Assembly (NCBI RefSeq): GCF_018143015.1
Contig: NC_054756.1
Span: 25,647,440-25,711,439 of the forward strand
From: Lytechinus variegatus
Taxonomy: Eukaryota > Echinodermata > Echinoidea > Temnopleuroida > Toxopneustidae
Direction: 5' to 3'
Length of the DNA stretch: 64,000 bases
Part shown: positions 40,571 to 53,200 of the stretch, in pieces
Numbering within the stretch: the first letter of the stretch is position 1
Layout of the letters: every line of letters starts with the position of its first letter
Position numbers and translations under genes: made by a program
The notes under the pieces: model-generated
What the model was told of the DNA's origin: nothing
The model's database searches: none
What the model saw: only the letters and a program-made list of their open reading frames with translations

Positions 40571-43500
40571 CTAGCCCTAAAACATGTACATGGGGTCCAA
40601 ATTCACTTCCAACATTTCTGAGATATTGATTTCATTTTTAAAGAAGAATTCATTAAAAAAACGAGAGATTTGTTACGAAAAGATGGGAAGAGCTTACGGC
40701 CGTGTCTACGTCGCCATCTTGATTTCTTTGTCTTCGGCTTCGCGACAGCACGCAAATCGATCTGAATTGTTTGTTACTTGATAACATTGTGCCTTTTTTC
40801 TGAAAATTTCTGTCATACCATAGGCATTAGGCCTATATGTAGATTATCATTATTACTATAAATATTATATTGATTTTAATACTAGACCTTTAGTAGTGAT
40901 TGACAGGGTGTGATACTGATATGAAAACTAATATTTTTCTATGTTCTCTACTTCTACTCACCAACCGTCTGACTTCTGATCCAAAAAGGCACACTTAAGT
41001 TGATTCACGGAGTCCATGAATTAAGCTTCAAAGATAATATGAAACTAGCGATTTCAGTTGTTTATAAGCGATTTAGTCCGTTGAGGGCATACAATGAATC
41101 GCGACTAGAGCTTTAGTTGATGACCGAACCGCAGAAGATATTAATCACTGAAAGTGAAGTCCAAAGTTATTGCACAATCCCAACACAACAGAAAACTTGT
41201 CGGCTAAAAAAAAGAAAATGAATTTGAAGCTCCTCTATGGCACACAGAAAATACAAATAAAATAATCCACTGGTATGTCCACAGATGAAAAGTTGAACTT
41301 AGAAATGCAGAACTATGTATTTCCAATATAAATATCCAAGTGTATAAATCCAGATATGGGTGTATATAGAATCCAAGAATGGTTTAATTGTAAAACCACA
41401 AGGTTTAGCAACCTTCTTCAATAAACGCGTGACCACAAAGTTGACTCCTCGAGATCACAAGAAGAAGTGAAGTAAATACATTTTCACAGAAAAAGCTCCG
41501 TCATAAGCCATGCCTTACCAAAATGATTGGTTGAATAAAAGTTTGTTGACCATAAACAAAAGCTGTAATTCGTTGATGGATTGTAAAGAAAACTTGATTG
41601 GCTGTTCAGAAGTCTACAAAACATGGAGCTTTGGAATGCGCGTACATGTCAAAAAGTATTACAAAACAGGAAATGTTTGTACGCTTGTCAAATATGTGAA
41701 AACATGTGATTTACAAAGGTTAATGCACTTTAAAAATGAAGTTCTGTATAATTTGAAGAAAACGTGAAGTTGGTACAGACCCTTTCGTGCAATCGGCTCT
41801 GCTGATCCCGGAGATCTACAGCTGGTTGCTGCATTGTTGAAATTAAATAGCAGTATGTCGTATAAGACTAAGACTGAGCACAAAACACTTCCTCCCTAGG
41901 CCATTCCATTCCTTGTTTTTATTTGGCAGTAAGTTATGATTGACTATTTTTGACACACACTATGAGAAGTAGGGTAACAATTTTATTTAGTATTATTTAG
42001 TATTATTTTTTTTATTTTTTTTTATTATTTCTTTTATCTATTCCTTTTTTCTATGAAAGAAAGAATAAAAAAAAAACATTTGAATACATATAAAACAAAA
42101 AACTGAGGAATCAGATATCAGCAAACAATAGGGGGATTACTTCCCGAAAACGATAAGGTTGTTGATCGAAGATCTATGAGATATTACATAAAAGAAAAAC
42201 ATAAGAGGGGATAACGTTTTAACAAGTTTTTTGGTACTTTGAATTCTCAATGTATCAAGCACCATTTGTGATAAATTTTGATTTTTTTTATGTAGATTAG
42301 TTACAATTCCAATAATCTCAGTGGCCTAAGATATTGTAGTGACTTGACTATAGCTTTTCATATATCTACATCTATATATTCTTTTCTTGTATATATTTTC
42401 ATTTATATTTCAATATTCTGTTCATGTTGTATATAAATTCTTTCTTTTATTTCCAATTTCATATCTATATTCTAACTTGTTTCTGCCACATGTGCAATGT
42501 ACTATACTTTACTTGCACAGAACAAGGCAACTCATTTCCTGCCCAAATCTACTTGGCAAACACATTCTTATATTAAGAAACAACCTTTCTTTTGTCCTAG
42601 ACTTGGAGCAAACATCCTTTCATTGTTCCTTGTTTATTGCAATGAACTTGCAAGTATACTTCATCACTACAGAGATGCTTGCATGTTTACTTTTCTCACA
42701 GTCTGCTTCTCTCTTCTTTGTTCTTCTCAACTGTGTTTTGCCCCCCTTTTTGGCGCTTATTTCTTTGTTTCACCTTTTCTGATGTTGGTAAAAACAACCT
42801 GTTTTCTCTACCACATCATCACTCTACTCTCTGCCTTCGTCCTAACCACTCATGCTGACCATCTCATCCAGCTGCTAGTGAGGATCAAACCAAATCTTGT
42901 GGAGGATCATTTTATACTCATTTCTCTATCTTTTTCAATTCTTACTTCATACCGTCACTTCCACTCCTTTGAAGTTTATATTCTCTGCATACTTAATGAG
43001 CTCATTACTTCGCGAGACATTTTGTGACGTCTGTCCCTTTTTTCTAATCTATTTGAAATTGTGAAGTGCATATATTTCTTGTCACTGGATTTGTGAAATT
43101 TACCTGAGCGGCTGGATCCTCTGGCGAGCAAGAATTTAAGGTAGGACCTAACTTTTATATAAATATTAGGAAATCAGATCCCAATTTCCTAAAATATATT
43201 TTCTGGGGTTACATTGATCCATAAAGTAAAGACAGAGAGAGAGAGGATTCATGTGATCAAGGAGTGATAAGATAGAAAAAAAAACTGATTTGAAAAAACT
43301 GATTTGAAATGACTGAAAGAGAGACAGGCAAAGAAAGAACTTAGTTTGAGTAGCCTTGACTGATGACTCTGTGATGATGAAGATTCTGCTAGGATCGAAA
43401 GCTTAGGCCCCTTTTGACTCTCTTATGATATTTTTACGTATTTTTACATATACTTTTTCATCATGCCTCACGTAGCCTTGTAACCCTTCCCATAGACGCA

Positions 43501-44572
43501 TAAGCGAGACCTGTACAACGGATGGATTAGAGGGTGAAATCCGTTTGTATATACTGTAGAGACAGACTGTACTAAGTTTATGTATCATGTGAACACTTCC
43601 TTTAATCTAAATTGTATGCTGTGTGAACACAGCTTCTACTACAACTATAGACATTCCCCTGTCTTGGATACAAGATGTTGATGACAATGCATCCATTTCT
43701 AGTATGTTAGCCTTAAGCTGCTGCATTGGGCAATTTATAGGGGTCTATTGTAACATCATGCCTTGCTCACTGATGCTTGGCAATGACATAGCAGTACCTC
43801 CTAGCAAGGCACAGCGTATAAATAGGAGACACAGTTTTAGTGAGGAGTTGTTTTGAGTCGATTACGAATGATCCATCGCTGAAAGCGTATACTAACCTGT
43901 GGAAGTAACATACACTGGCAGATACAGCCTGCAGTTGGGATCAGAGCGATCTGCTACGCGAGTTTAAGTCCTGAGCATCCAACCAGGCCTGTAATCTCCA
44001 ACTTAGAGATCCATAATTAAGGTTCAAGCTTTAGTTGTATTTGTAGTAGTTTATAGTATAAGTTTATTATCACTCACACAACATGCGAGGTTAGTAATAC
44101 TAACCTCGCACAACGCATGTGGTTTCATAGTAAACTTTGACGTTTTCATTCATCACACGAATGTGAGGGAATAAAAAACGCCAAACGTTTCAGTATTTCT
44201 CCACTAATGATTTCTTTTTAATAGTTTTAGTTTAAAAAAAAAAATAAATTGGAAATTATTTATAAAACTGTTTTTATCGCTTACCTCCAAGTCTCAACCA
44301 GGATACTCCGTTCGATCCGTCCTTAATACTGCGGTGGAAAGTACGCAAACAACAATCGAAAAGCAATTTTTCGTATCGAACATTCTCAATTCAAGTCGTC
44401 AGCGCGTAATAGGAAATTGTACCAAAAATCAACAGGTTGCATCTCATGTATATACTTATTGGTAAAGTACGCCATCTTTTGACAAGATGATGATGAAAGT
44501 GGATTGAACGAGCAAGAAAATAATGCTGATCGCCTAGAATGCAGCTAGCTTGCAACACCGTAAACAAAGGTA
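40571..44572. other. Intergenic, no supported gene
   Basis: AT-rich sequence. A plus-strand open frame of 176 codons at 42497-43027 has hydrophobic, compositionally skewed content and no recognisable domain. 'gaagattctgctaggatcga' (43379-43398) and, on the minus strand, 'gaagaaggttgctaaacc' (about 41407-41424) look like retroelement leader sequences. A short perfect hairpin, GCGAGGTTAGTAATACTAAC then CTCGC, lies at about 44085-44110. Confidence 0.4.
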
Positions 44573-44797
44573 CGGTAGGCACTTAAGAACCAAGTTTGAA
44601 AGGACACTCGTAAAATTATGTCACTCTCGCGATGAATATTCATTAGATCCTGGTCGTGCGTGTTCAATACAAACTCTCTGCATGCATGCACTCGGTGTGT
44701 ATTGAACACGCACGACCACGATCTAATGAATATTCATCGGCGAGAGTGACATAATTTTACGAGTATCCTTTCAAAATTGGTTCTTAAGTGCCTACCG
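44573..44797. repeat. 225-bp near-perfect palindrome
   Basis: Arms of about 98 bp, starting CGGTAGGCACTTAAGAACCA at the left and ending TGGTTCTTAAGTGCCTACCG (one mismatch) at the right, surround a short loop 'aaactctctgcatgcatgcactcggtgtg'. The arms share 'ctcgtaaaattatgtcactc', 'gatgaatattcattagatc' and 'cgtgcgtgttcaatac' in inverse. It is either a fold-back MITE or a very young inverted duplication. Confidence 0.95.
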
Positions 44798-45239
44798 GCT
44801 TGGTGGTGAATAATATCGCGCGCCCTCTTTTGGCAAAAGTTGATATCAACGCTGATCAAGAGGCATCTACGTGAAGATCACGAAAAATGCTCTTATTTTA
44901 TTAAAACAAACAAAAAGAATTCAACAAACGATCCATATGGTTCGGTAAGTGTTATAGAAAAATTATAAGTCATAGCTATGATGTAAAGTCATAGTTATTT
45001 TAGTGAAAATGGTGTGAAAGATTCGCGTGCACCAGGTGCATATGAATCCTTCACACACGAGACGATTTGAAACCATGAGTGGTTTATTATAGGCCACGAT
45101 ACAACAATACGCCTACTGCGTCTGAAGGTGTAAAGAGTGTGTTAGTCAAAAGATGAAAAATTTGAGGTTTCTTGTGATAAATGATAAATCCATAATTTAT
45201 TGTTTGAAATAGACATGAAATGAAATACTCCGAAAATTT

Positions 45240-45430
45240 GCTTTGCCCAATTGACCGTGGGCCCGGCAGCCACTGTGCAGCGCCAGATAGACAAGGCTCT
45301 ATCCCTTTAATTGTTGAACGCCAAACAGGGTAGCAACAACTCCCATCTTTAAATGTCTGACGCGGCCGGGCTTTGAACCCCCGACCTGGTTGTGAGACGG
45401 ACGCTCTACCAACTGAGCCAACACACCGGT
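45240..45430 (-). mobile_element. tRNA-Val-like SINE, minus strand
   Basis: On the minus strand TGGCTCAGTTGGTAGAGCG and CGGGGGTTCAAAGCCCGG form D- and T-arm-like parts with a CTCACAA loop (CAC, valine-type). The acceptor and anticodon stems do not pair well, and the sequence runs into a shared body ('gctaccctgtttggcgttca'), so I read it as a tRNA-derived SINE rather than a working tRNA gene. Confidence 0.65.
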
Positions 45431-45809
45431 TATCAGACCAATGTCTTGTAGATTGGGCTGATCATATTAGCTAAGAGAAATTACAACAACCAACCTGCGG
45501 ATAGCCGCTGATCCTTGAGTACCGGGGGAAGAACAACAAAGAAGAAGAAGTAGATCCTTCGATCCATTTGTAAACAAAGCAAATACAATAAACTTGACCC
45601 TTGAAGCACTTCGTTATGACGTACCTTTGATTAGTGACCTTACAATGCCATTTTGAAGAACAATTTATAGATAAGAATTATTCAACAAACATGACAAATA
45701 ATAAAATCTAATACATGTACATAATTTTAATATACAATAATAATTATTTATAATCAAGTTCCAAATTTTATTATTTGTTAAATAATAGTTTTCATCTATA
45801 AATTGTTCT

Positions 45810-45965
45810 TCAAAACGAACATCCTGTCCGAGTTTCAGGTCAAAGCTCATTAGGGTCAATGAACTTTGACCATGTTGGTGGTATTTGTTGAATTTCCAGC
45901 GCAACTTTAAAAGTTTGTGGAGCTACATGTACATGTAGTTCATGAAACTTAGACATAAGAGTAAT
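45810..45965 (-). repeat. Remnant of the DR1-bearing repeat family, inverted
   Basis: Minus-strand reading gives 'ctcttatgtctaagtttcatgaact' (seen here in two parts), 'ggtcaaagttcattgaccc' and 'gctttgacctgaaactcgg', matching the internal units of 7692-8595. It includes one imperfect DR1, TGAACTTTGACCA. Confidence 0.6.
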
Positions 45966-46599
45966 ATGATGCTAATTTCAGCATCAAATTTGTCCTAGAC
46001 GATGACGTCATGACCAATATGCTACAGTTAAGAAGAGCTAGCGCCATGAGATGCAGCGCTCTGCAGAGCTGTTGAAATGGTTGCGCTGGCCTGCAGTGTG
46101 GTGGTTGCTATGAGATGGGATTGGCAACTGGTAGCAATCGGATCTTTATAGTTCAGTCGCATCGCATACACCGTAGTGTGCGCTGGGCTTAATACTGAAC
46201 CTCTGAACCAAGCCTCTGTGTTCGATGTGGTTTGGAAGTGCCATGTTTGGCGAACTTCCATTTGGTTCAGCTACACATAGCACTTGCCATAGGCATTCAT
46301 TATTCTGGGTCATCTGTCCGTCCATCCGTTCAACCCATCATTTTTTTGCGACCCATATCTCGCCTCTATTTCCTGTAAAATGAATATTACCAACTAAAAC
46401 TCTATATAGTGATTGTCTCTCCTGCAAAGCAGAAGCAAGGCATAGCCATAGGCACCAGTTTCTGAAGTGGTGATGGTGACATTGATAGCTGAATGTTCAT
46501 GTAGCTACATGTATTTATAGTCCAATGTCATATCATTTGGGTCATTAAACTTTCACCATGTTGTCTATCAACATCAAAAGCTTATTACCAAAGGCCAGG

Positions 46600-46765
46600 G
46601 TGCCGTTTCATAAAGCTGTTCGTAAGTTAAGAGCAACTTTAAGAATGACTCACTGGTGAACCTTTCTTATGCGCTTAACCATCACCAATGAATATACCAT
46701 TTTGCACAAGAAAGGATCACCATTCATTCTTAAAGTCACTCTTACAACAGCTTTATGAAACGCCC
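46600..46765. mobile_element. MITE with GCCGTTTCATAAAGCTGT ends
   Basis: GCCGTTTCATAAAGCTGT at the left and ACAGCTTTATGAAACGCC at the right, with inward pairing of 'taagagcaactttaagaatga' and 'tcattcttaaagtcactctta'. Same broad family as 2323-2481. A half copy lies at about 14720-14770. Confidence 0.85.
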
Positions 46766-47143
46766 AATGGGATTTTCAATTTTTAAGATGACTTCAAAAT
46801 GAAATTATATGAAGTCCATGTTCTTGAAAATTAGTAGTTATCAGGGATTGCAATCGGATGACTTTGCATTTTTCATGTCACTGGGACAAGGTCAAAGGTT
46901 ATTTCAGATTAATTAACTTTGATGACAATTTATGATTTCTTCATTATTTCAAAAGCATGTTGTAAAATTTAATGGAACTTAATACTGCAACATGGTTATC
47001 ACAATGTCCGCATGGAATGTTATGAAGTCAATTTCAAAGGTCATTAAGGTCTGTGAACTTAGCTCATGAAGGAAAACAACAATATGATTTTTTGCTTTCG
47101 TACTTTGCAGGTTCTTCCATCGCATTAAGCAGCCAATTGGGTC

Positions 47144-47245
47144 ATGGAGTTCAGTGGATTTGATGATGATCTCTTTCAAGAAACGGAGAAAAGGGCAAAG
47201 AGAGCTGAAGCAGTGGATTATAAACCAAAATCAGTCCCCCCTCAG
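47144..47245 (+). CDS. C8orf76-like exon 1
   Basis: 34 codons from ATG to donor CCTCAG|GTTGGT, phase 0. It encodes an acidic start (MEFSGFDDDLFQETEKRAKR) and then a Lys/Pro stretch. The donor is GTTGGT, acceptable but not strong. Confidence 0.8.
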
Positions 47246-50200
47246 GTTGGTAATAGATTGTCTTTACAAAGTGGTGATATGGATCTTAGTCAAATGATTA
47301 GTGTTTGGTACCACAAAATCCTAAAATAGCCCTTAGAACTGACATGTATACTGATTTTCGACATGCATTCATCGGAGTCAAATCGCATGAATGACTAGAA
47401 CGCTAGAGTGAAGCAATATGTAATAAAACCGAGAGAGACATTGGACGCTAAACAGTGAGCTGTAATTGGCCGTCAAGATTACTAGCGTCCATTGTTTCTT
47501 TCAGTTCTTTTATACCGGTATATTGTTTTGCTCTAGCGTTCTAGTCATTCATGCAATTTTACTCTGATGTGCTTCAGAATGTCCGTTTTCAAATGATTGA
47601 AATGACCCTGTAACCCATAATCGGATTGGCATTTAATAACGATCTAATTATGGCTGATCAGCGAACTAAAAAAAATGTGTTATCTTTCAGAGTCCACGAA
47701 AGAAGGGAATATTCTTTCTTGTTCTTGATAGGTTTCCAACTCAATCAAAATGATTTCAAGGAAATATGGACAATAGATGATCATTTCATCGATGTAAAGA
47801 TATGAAATGTGAAATTTCAGCATTTTTTCGGGAAGGTTTTTTGTTTTTCATATGGTGAAACGGTTGTCAAACTTGGAAAATAATTACTGGTATGCTTTCA
47901 TCGGTTGTGTAAACTGCATTTAAACATTTTGACTTGGCCCTAATCTCGATGCAAATACAGATGAAAAATTGTGCCAAATAGGCAATGGCTCTTCTCCATT
48001 ATTGTCTAGACCTGCATACAAACCAATTTAAGCAGGAGAAAACTTTATAATACTTGTGAAAATTTTTCAAATAATTGAAATTCGAAATCTAGATCTAGAG
48101 ACAAAAATACCTGATTTTACATACAAACATGTAAACCTGTAATCATACTGTAGTCCTCCATTTATTTCTATCCATATGTTCATTATGGCATGTATTCTAA
48201 CTGAAAGTTGTGTTATAATTAATCACACTTAATTCTTTGGCACGCCCCCCCCCCCATTGGATGTATCATGGATCTTTGTCACTATCTGTCTGTGCATTAT
48301 TTGCTATATTCCTATAAAAAGTGGTACATGGATGACCAGGCCTCACCAGATGATGACATTGATAAGGTTCATTTCTACATCTTCCGTGGCAACCAGCATT
48401 ACTACCGGAGGGCGTGGTCAGATGCCTTGGATGCCTATACTGAAGCCTTGGACTACGTTGCCCCTAACAACGGCAACTTCAGGCGATTGCTCCTGGAATC
48501 CGTCGCTAGATGTCGGTGGAGACTGGGAGATGCTGATGGAGCGGTAGAGATGGGGAAGAAATTGGTATGCACTACAAGGAATTATCTGAACTGATTTTAC
48601 CAAAATCTTCATAGGTTTGGATCTTGGAAAACTATCTTTAATAAGCTATTTTCAGTTCATTTCATGCTTAATTATACAATTTAACAAAAAAGGGAGAATT
48701 ATTTTGATATGTATAGGATCCTGATTTATTATAAAGTGTACTCTAATGATTTGTGGAATATGAATAAATATGATAAATTTGATAGATTACAAAATTGCAA
48801 AAATACTTGCACATCCATTGAAATGCATTCTAGTTTATCCACACCAGAAGTTATAGGGTATAGGCCTTCACATTGATGAGATGAACTGGTATATCAACAT
48901 ATTTAAGAGAGGCAGGACACAAAATTATTTTTCTTTATTTTCAGGGGCCAATCTTCGCAATTTACTGTCTGACTTTGCAACATTGGATAAGCTTTAATTG
49001 GAGTGAATGGGGTCTCCTTTTTATTTCCTTGGCTTTTGAGCTTTTTGGGGCAAAAGGCCTCTAACCCTTTTATACTTTTTTACCTGAAGAAAAGACGTTC
49101 AATATCCACATCCACTTCAAAGAGCTACTCATAAATGATATATATTTTTCAAATGATGGGGACAGATTATGCAAGAAATTGTGCTTCTTTGACCCCTTCA
49201 CATATAAAACTTTCTTTTGTCAATGATTTTGTATATTTATATGTTTTTTAATTGTGAAATAAAATTTGGACATTCTCTTGGCTTACACATGTATTTCACA
49301 GGTTGAGGAATCGAGCAATGATCATCAACTGTTCTGTGCACATGCTGCTCTGGCCATGTTTTATGATGCAGCAGGAAATGCTGACAGTAAGTGTATATCA
49401 TTCCCATAAAGAAGTATATGCATACACATTTTAAGGTTTTAACAGATACATGTATATGTGCCTCAATCACATAAGCCTGTCTTGGAACCAATCTTTAACA
49501 CCAGGGCACCATTGCATAAAAGTCGTTGAGCTGGCTAAACCTAAATAGCTTTGGACAATTGTTGGGCCTGGAAAAGTGAGATTATTACTTTACCATGATG
49601 CTATTGGCATGCATTGGCCATACATGTTGTCTGCTTTTGTTATCTATTGTTCTACCCTGGATGATTGATATCCAAATGGAGTCAGATTTCCTATGGAAAC
49701 AGACAACAATCTCTCTTAAAGGTCACCATCCAATAGATGTTATAAGAGCCTTGCCTGAATCATCTTAGTCAGTTTGTAACTTCAACATACATGTATGGCT
49801 GAATAACGGATGCATGTCACAAAGCCTAGTTCCAATATTCCATGGATATTTATCCATATGTTGCCTTATAGAAACAGTACTTCTCAGCCAATCAAAACTC
49901 AGGATTCCACTGTTATTGCGATGGCAACGTTGAGGAAACGATGCTCAAAGAGTTGTAGACATACTGTGGCCCGAATTCAGAAAGATTTTTTCAATTTTAC
50001 CAAGGTACAAAGCCGTGGTATTATGCAGATTTTGTGTATACAATTACGCCTTGATATTTCATTGTGTACACTAACAAGTCCAATTGTAAATGTACACCTT
50101 TAGCAAAGAGCACTTAACTCACGCTTGAATTGAGAGCAATACAAGAAATAAGCACAGTCCATGGTTTTGTATCATGGTACAATTGAATCCATCTTTGAGG

Positions 50201-53200
50201 AATTCTAGACAATGAATGTATTTCAAATTGGCTGAACCAAATATATAATATATCTGTAGTGGTAACCCTTTCTTGAGCATTAGTTAATTTTTTTATGTTC
50301 TGCTCCAATTCTTATCCCCTGAAAGATCAAGCAAGTAGCCTCAGGCTATGTCTGGACTTACGACCTTTGAGCGTTCAGCACTGGATTCAGCTTGCCAAAG
50401 TACACCTCAAAAAATTCACGTCAAAAAGTTGCAGGAGCGTATCGAATCCCGATGCAGCTGCGGATAATTTACAAAGCAAGGGATTCCAAGGACAATCCAG
50501 TGATAATACGTCTTTCATTTCGGATAAAAGCCATTCTGCCTTTGAAAGGACTAGTCATTGTGACTCTGCAAATGTGGAGTTAAGCTCTTCTTCCACTCAA
50601 CATGCTTCTGCACAGAATGGCAATAGTTCTTCATTGACAGGACAGGGCAGGCACAAGTACATGAGCAGAGAATGTAGAGTGGACAAGAAAGGTGAATACA
50701 TTATGGAGAAATCACAGAATGGTATGGACAAGAATTGTGTTTCTCATGTTGGTCACGATAGTGATGGATGCATAAAGAGATTATTCGATCAAAGCTCGTC
50801 ATTGATGTCATCAATGTCAGCCTCAGTATCATCATCTGCATCATCGTTGGTATCATCATCAGTACAATCCACATCGTCGTCAGCATCATCCTCATCATCA
50901 GTGTCATTCACTTCATCGTCAGTATCATCAACATCATCATCGGTATTGACAGCTTTATCATCAGTATCATCAGTATCTTCATCAATATCCTCGTCAGTGT
51001 CGTCAACGGCATCTTCCAGGTCATCATCAGTGTCGTTGAAGCAGGAAGATAGCCCAGCATTGACAGGGAATATCCAAAGGCAGTGCCGACCATCGCCGGC
51101 CGGAGACAATAATTCTGACCTAGACAGACTATCAAAGTTGTCTCTAGATGGCAAAGGTACCCTTGTGTCTTCAGGATCTCAAGTTAACGGGTTGTTGATG
51201 GATGAAAGTGTTGGCGACACAGATGAAGAACAAGAATGTTCTGTTGTCATGGAAGCTGTTAAGTGCCTCTTAAGAGCAAAGTAAGTATAGATAATGATAA
51301 AATTGATAAGGTATAGATGATTATGATGATGAAATCAAGGGTCATGGGTTTGAATTCCAGCCATGGTGTAGTTTGCTACAGCAAGAAATCGATCCACATT
51401 GTACTGCCTTCAACCCAGGTGAGGGAAATGGGTACCTGGTAGGAATGTACTCCTTTAAAATCATTGTGGGCTGTAAATAGTTGTTGCCAGGCCAAAGCAG
51501 GGACGACAATGTCCAAGCGCATAGAGACACATAAAATGGGGGGACCATGCATTCTTTGTTATAGGACCAAAGCTATGGAATCAACTGCCTATCCATTCAC
51601 GCCAAATTTCGTCAATAGAAACATTCAATTCCCAACTGGAACTTTTTGTTCCTCTCCCATTAATAGTTTAATAGTGTGTTATATTCTGGAGAATTCAAAA
51701 TTCTAGTCTTTTCTCTTTTCTATATCGTTTGCATGTATGTTTATTTTTCTTGAAGCCCCATGAGCACCAAAAGGTGGGCCTGTACACTATAAAAACTAGC
51801 CACCATTATTATTATTAATGTATGGTGATATGTATTATATGACACCTAGCTAGATCCTTGTCAATTGATCGGTTGTGTGATATTGATTATTCAGCCCATT
51901 TTACAATGATGTCATCAACCGTGCAATTTTGGATCCATTCATGGTGCAATTTTGGATCCAGACTGCTGCAGGCACCATACCACACGTAAAATCACTCGTG
52001 TTTGCAGCGCGCATGTTGTATGTACCATAGGTATGACGTATGAATGCGACAATCAACAGACCGAGCTCACACTGCATGAACATATTTTGCATTGAAATTC
52101 ATTGATTTGATATGAAAACAAATCTAATTTTAGGTGTCATATAAACCAAATAATGAATGTTCTTTTCATTTGTGCAATGGACAGAACACTTCATTCGGTG
52201 AAAGATGATACTTGGCTACGCCTCATTGAATTGATCATTTAATCTTTCACCTCATGAAGTATTCTGTCCATTGCACTCATAAACATTCATTATTTGTATA
52301 CTATATAAGAACAGCAAAGTAGTGATATAATGAATTCATGAAGACTGATTTCACACTTCTCTTTTGTTTCTTCAGAGTCATCTTGAAGAGTCTTCAAATC
52401 TGTGCTGTCTCGATCACTAAGATGAGGAATGATCAACTTTTAGCAGAAGTAAGTAAAATTTTTAGTTAAAGGTATTTGATGAATATTAAAGGTCAAGTCC
52501 ACCCAAGAAAATTGTTGATTTGAAAACAATAAAGAAAAATCAAACTAGCATAACGCTGAAAAATTTCATCAAAATCGGATGTGTAATAAGAAAGTTATGA
52601 CATTTTAAAGTTTCACAAAACAGTGTATGCACAACTCGGTGACAAGTAAATGAGACAGTCGATGATGTCCCTCACTCACTACTTCTCTTGTTTTTTATTG
52701 TTGAAATGTACACAATTTTTCATTTTTTGGAGATTCGACAATAAGGACCATCTTGACTGAGCCATATAGTATTAAACAATGCTAATTCCACATGCTCAGG
52801 GAGGGATTAATCGTTGTTTCACTTGACAATGAGGAGAAAATTGGAATGTTTCATATGTCACATAATAAAATACAAAAGGAATAGTGAGTGGATGATTTCA
52901 TCAGTCTACTCATTTGCATACTGACCAGGTTGTGCATATACAACTGTTTTGTAAAATTATGCCAAACTTTAAAATGTCATAACTTTCTTATTTACATCCG
53001 ATTTTGATGAAATTTTCAGTGTTATGCTTGTTGGATTTTCTCTTTTTATTCAAATAAACTGTTTGTTGGGGTGGATGTGTCCTTTAACAATAATCCATGC
53101 CAGATGGAGTTCTTGGTAAGTTTTTTTTGCTGCAAAAAAAATACTGATTGAAAAAAAATATATATTTTTACAAATGAGAGAGTATACATAGAGGAAGTTT

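Noticed and set aside
42497..43027. 176-codon plus-strand frame
   Set aside because: Hydrophobic and Phe/Ser/Leu-rich from T- and C-rich sequence; no domain, no promoter or splice context, no recognised homologue.
43360..43400. Hammerhead ribozyme (CTGATGA ... GAAA)
   Set aside because: Both core words occur, but the 30 bases between them do not form a closing stem II directly after CTGATGA, and no matching stems I and III were found.
45356..45430. tRNA-Val gene candidate on the minus strand
   Set aside because: D- and T-arm-like parts and a CAC loop exist, but acceptor and anticodon stems pair badly and the sequence runs into a SINE body.
46028..46261. 77-codon minus-strand frame
   Set aside because: Ala, Thr and Ser-rich without motif; it lies in repeat-rich DNA and has no splice partners.
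50789..51154. Asp-rich minus-strand frame
   Set aside because: Exact antisense shadow of the Ser-rich exon 4 of the C8orf76-like gene.
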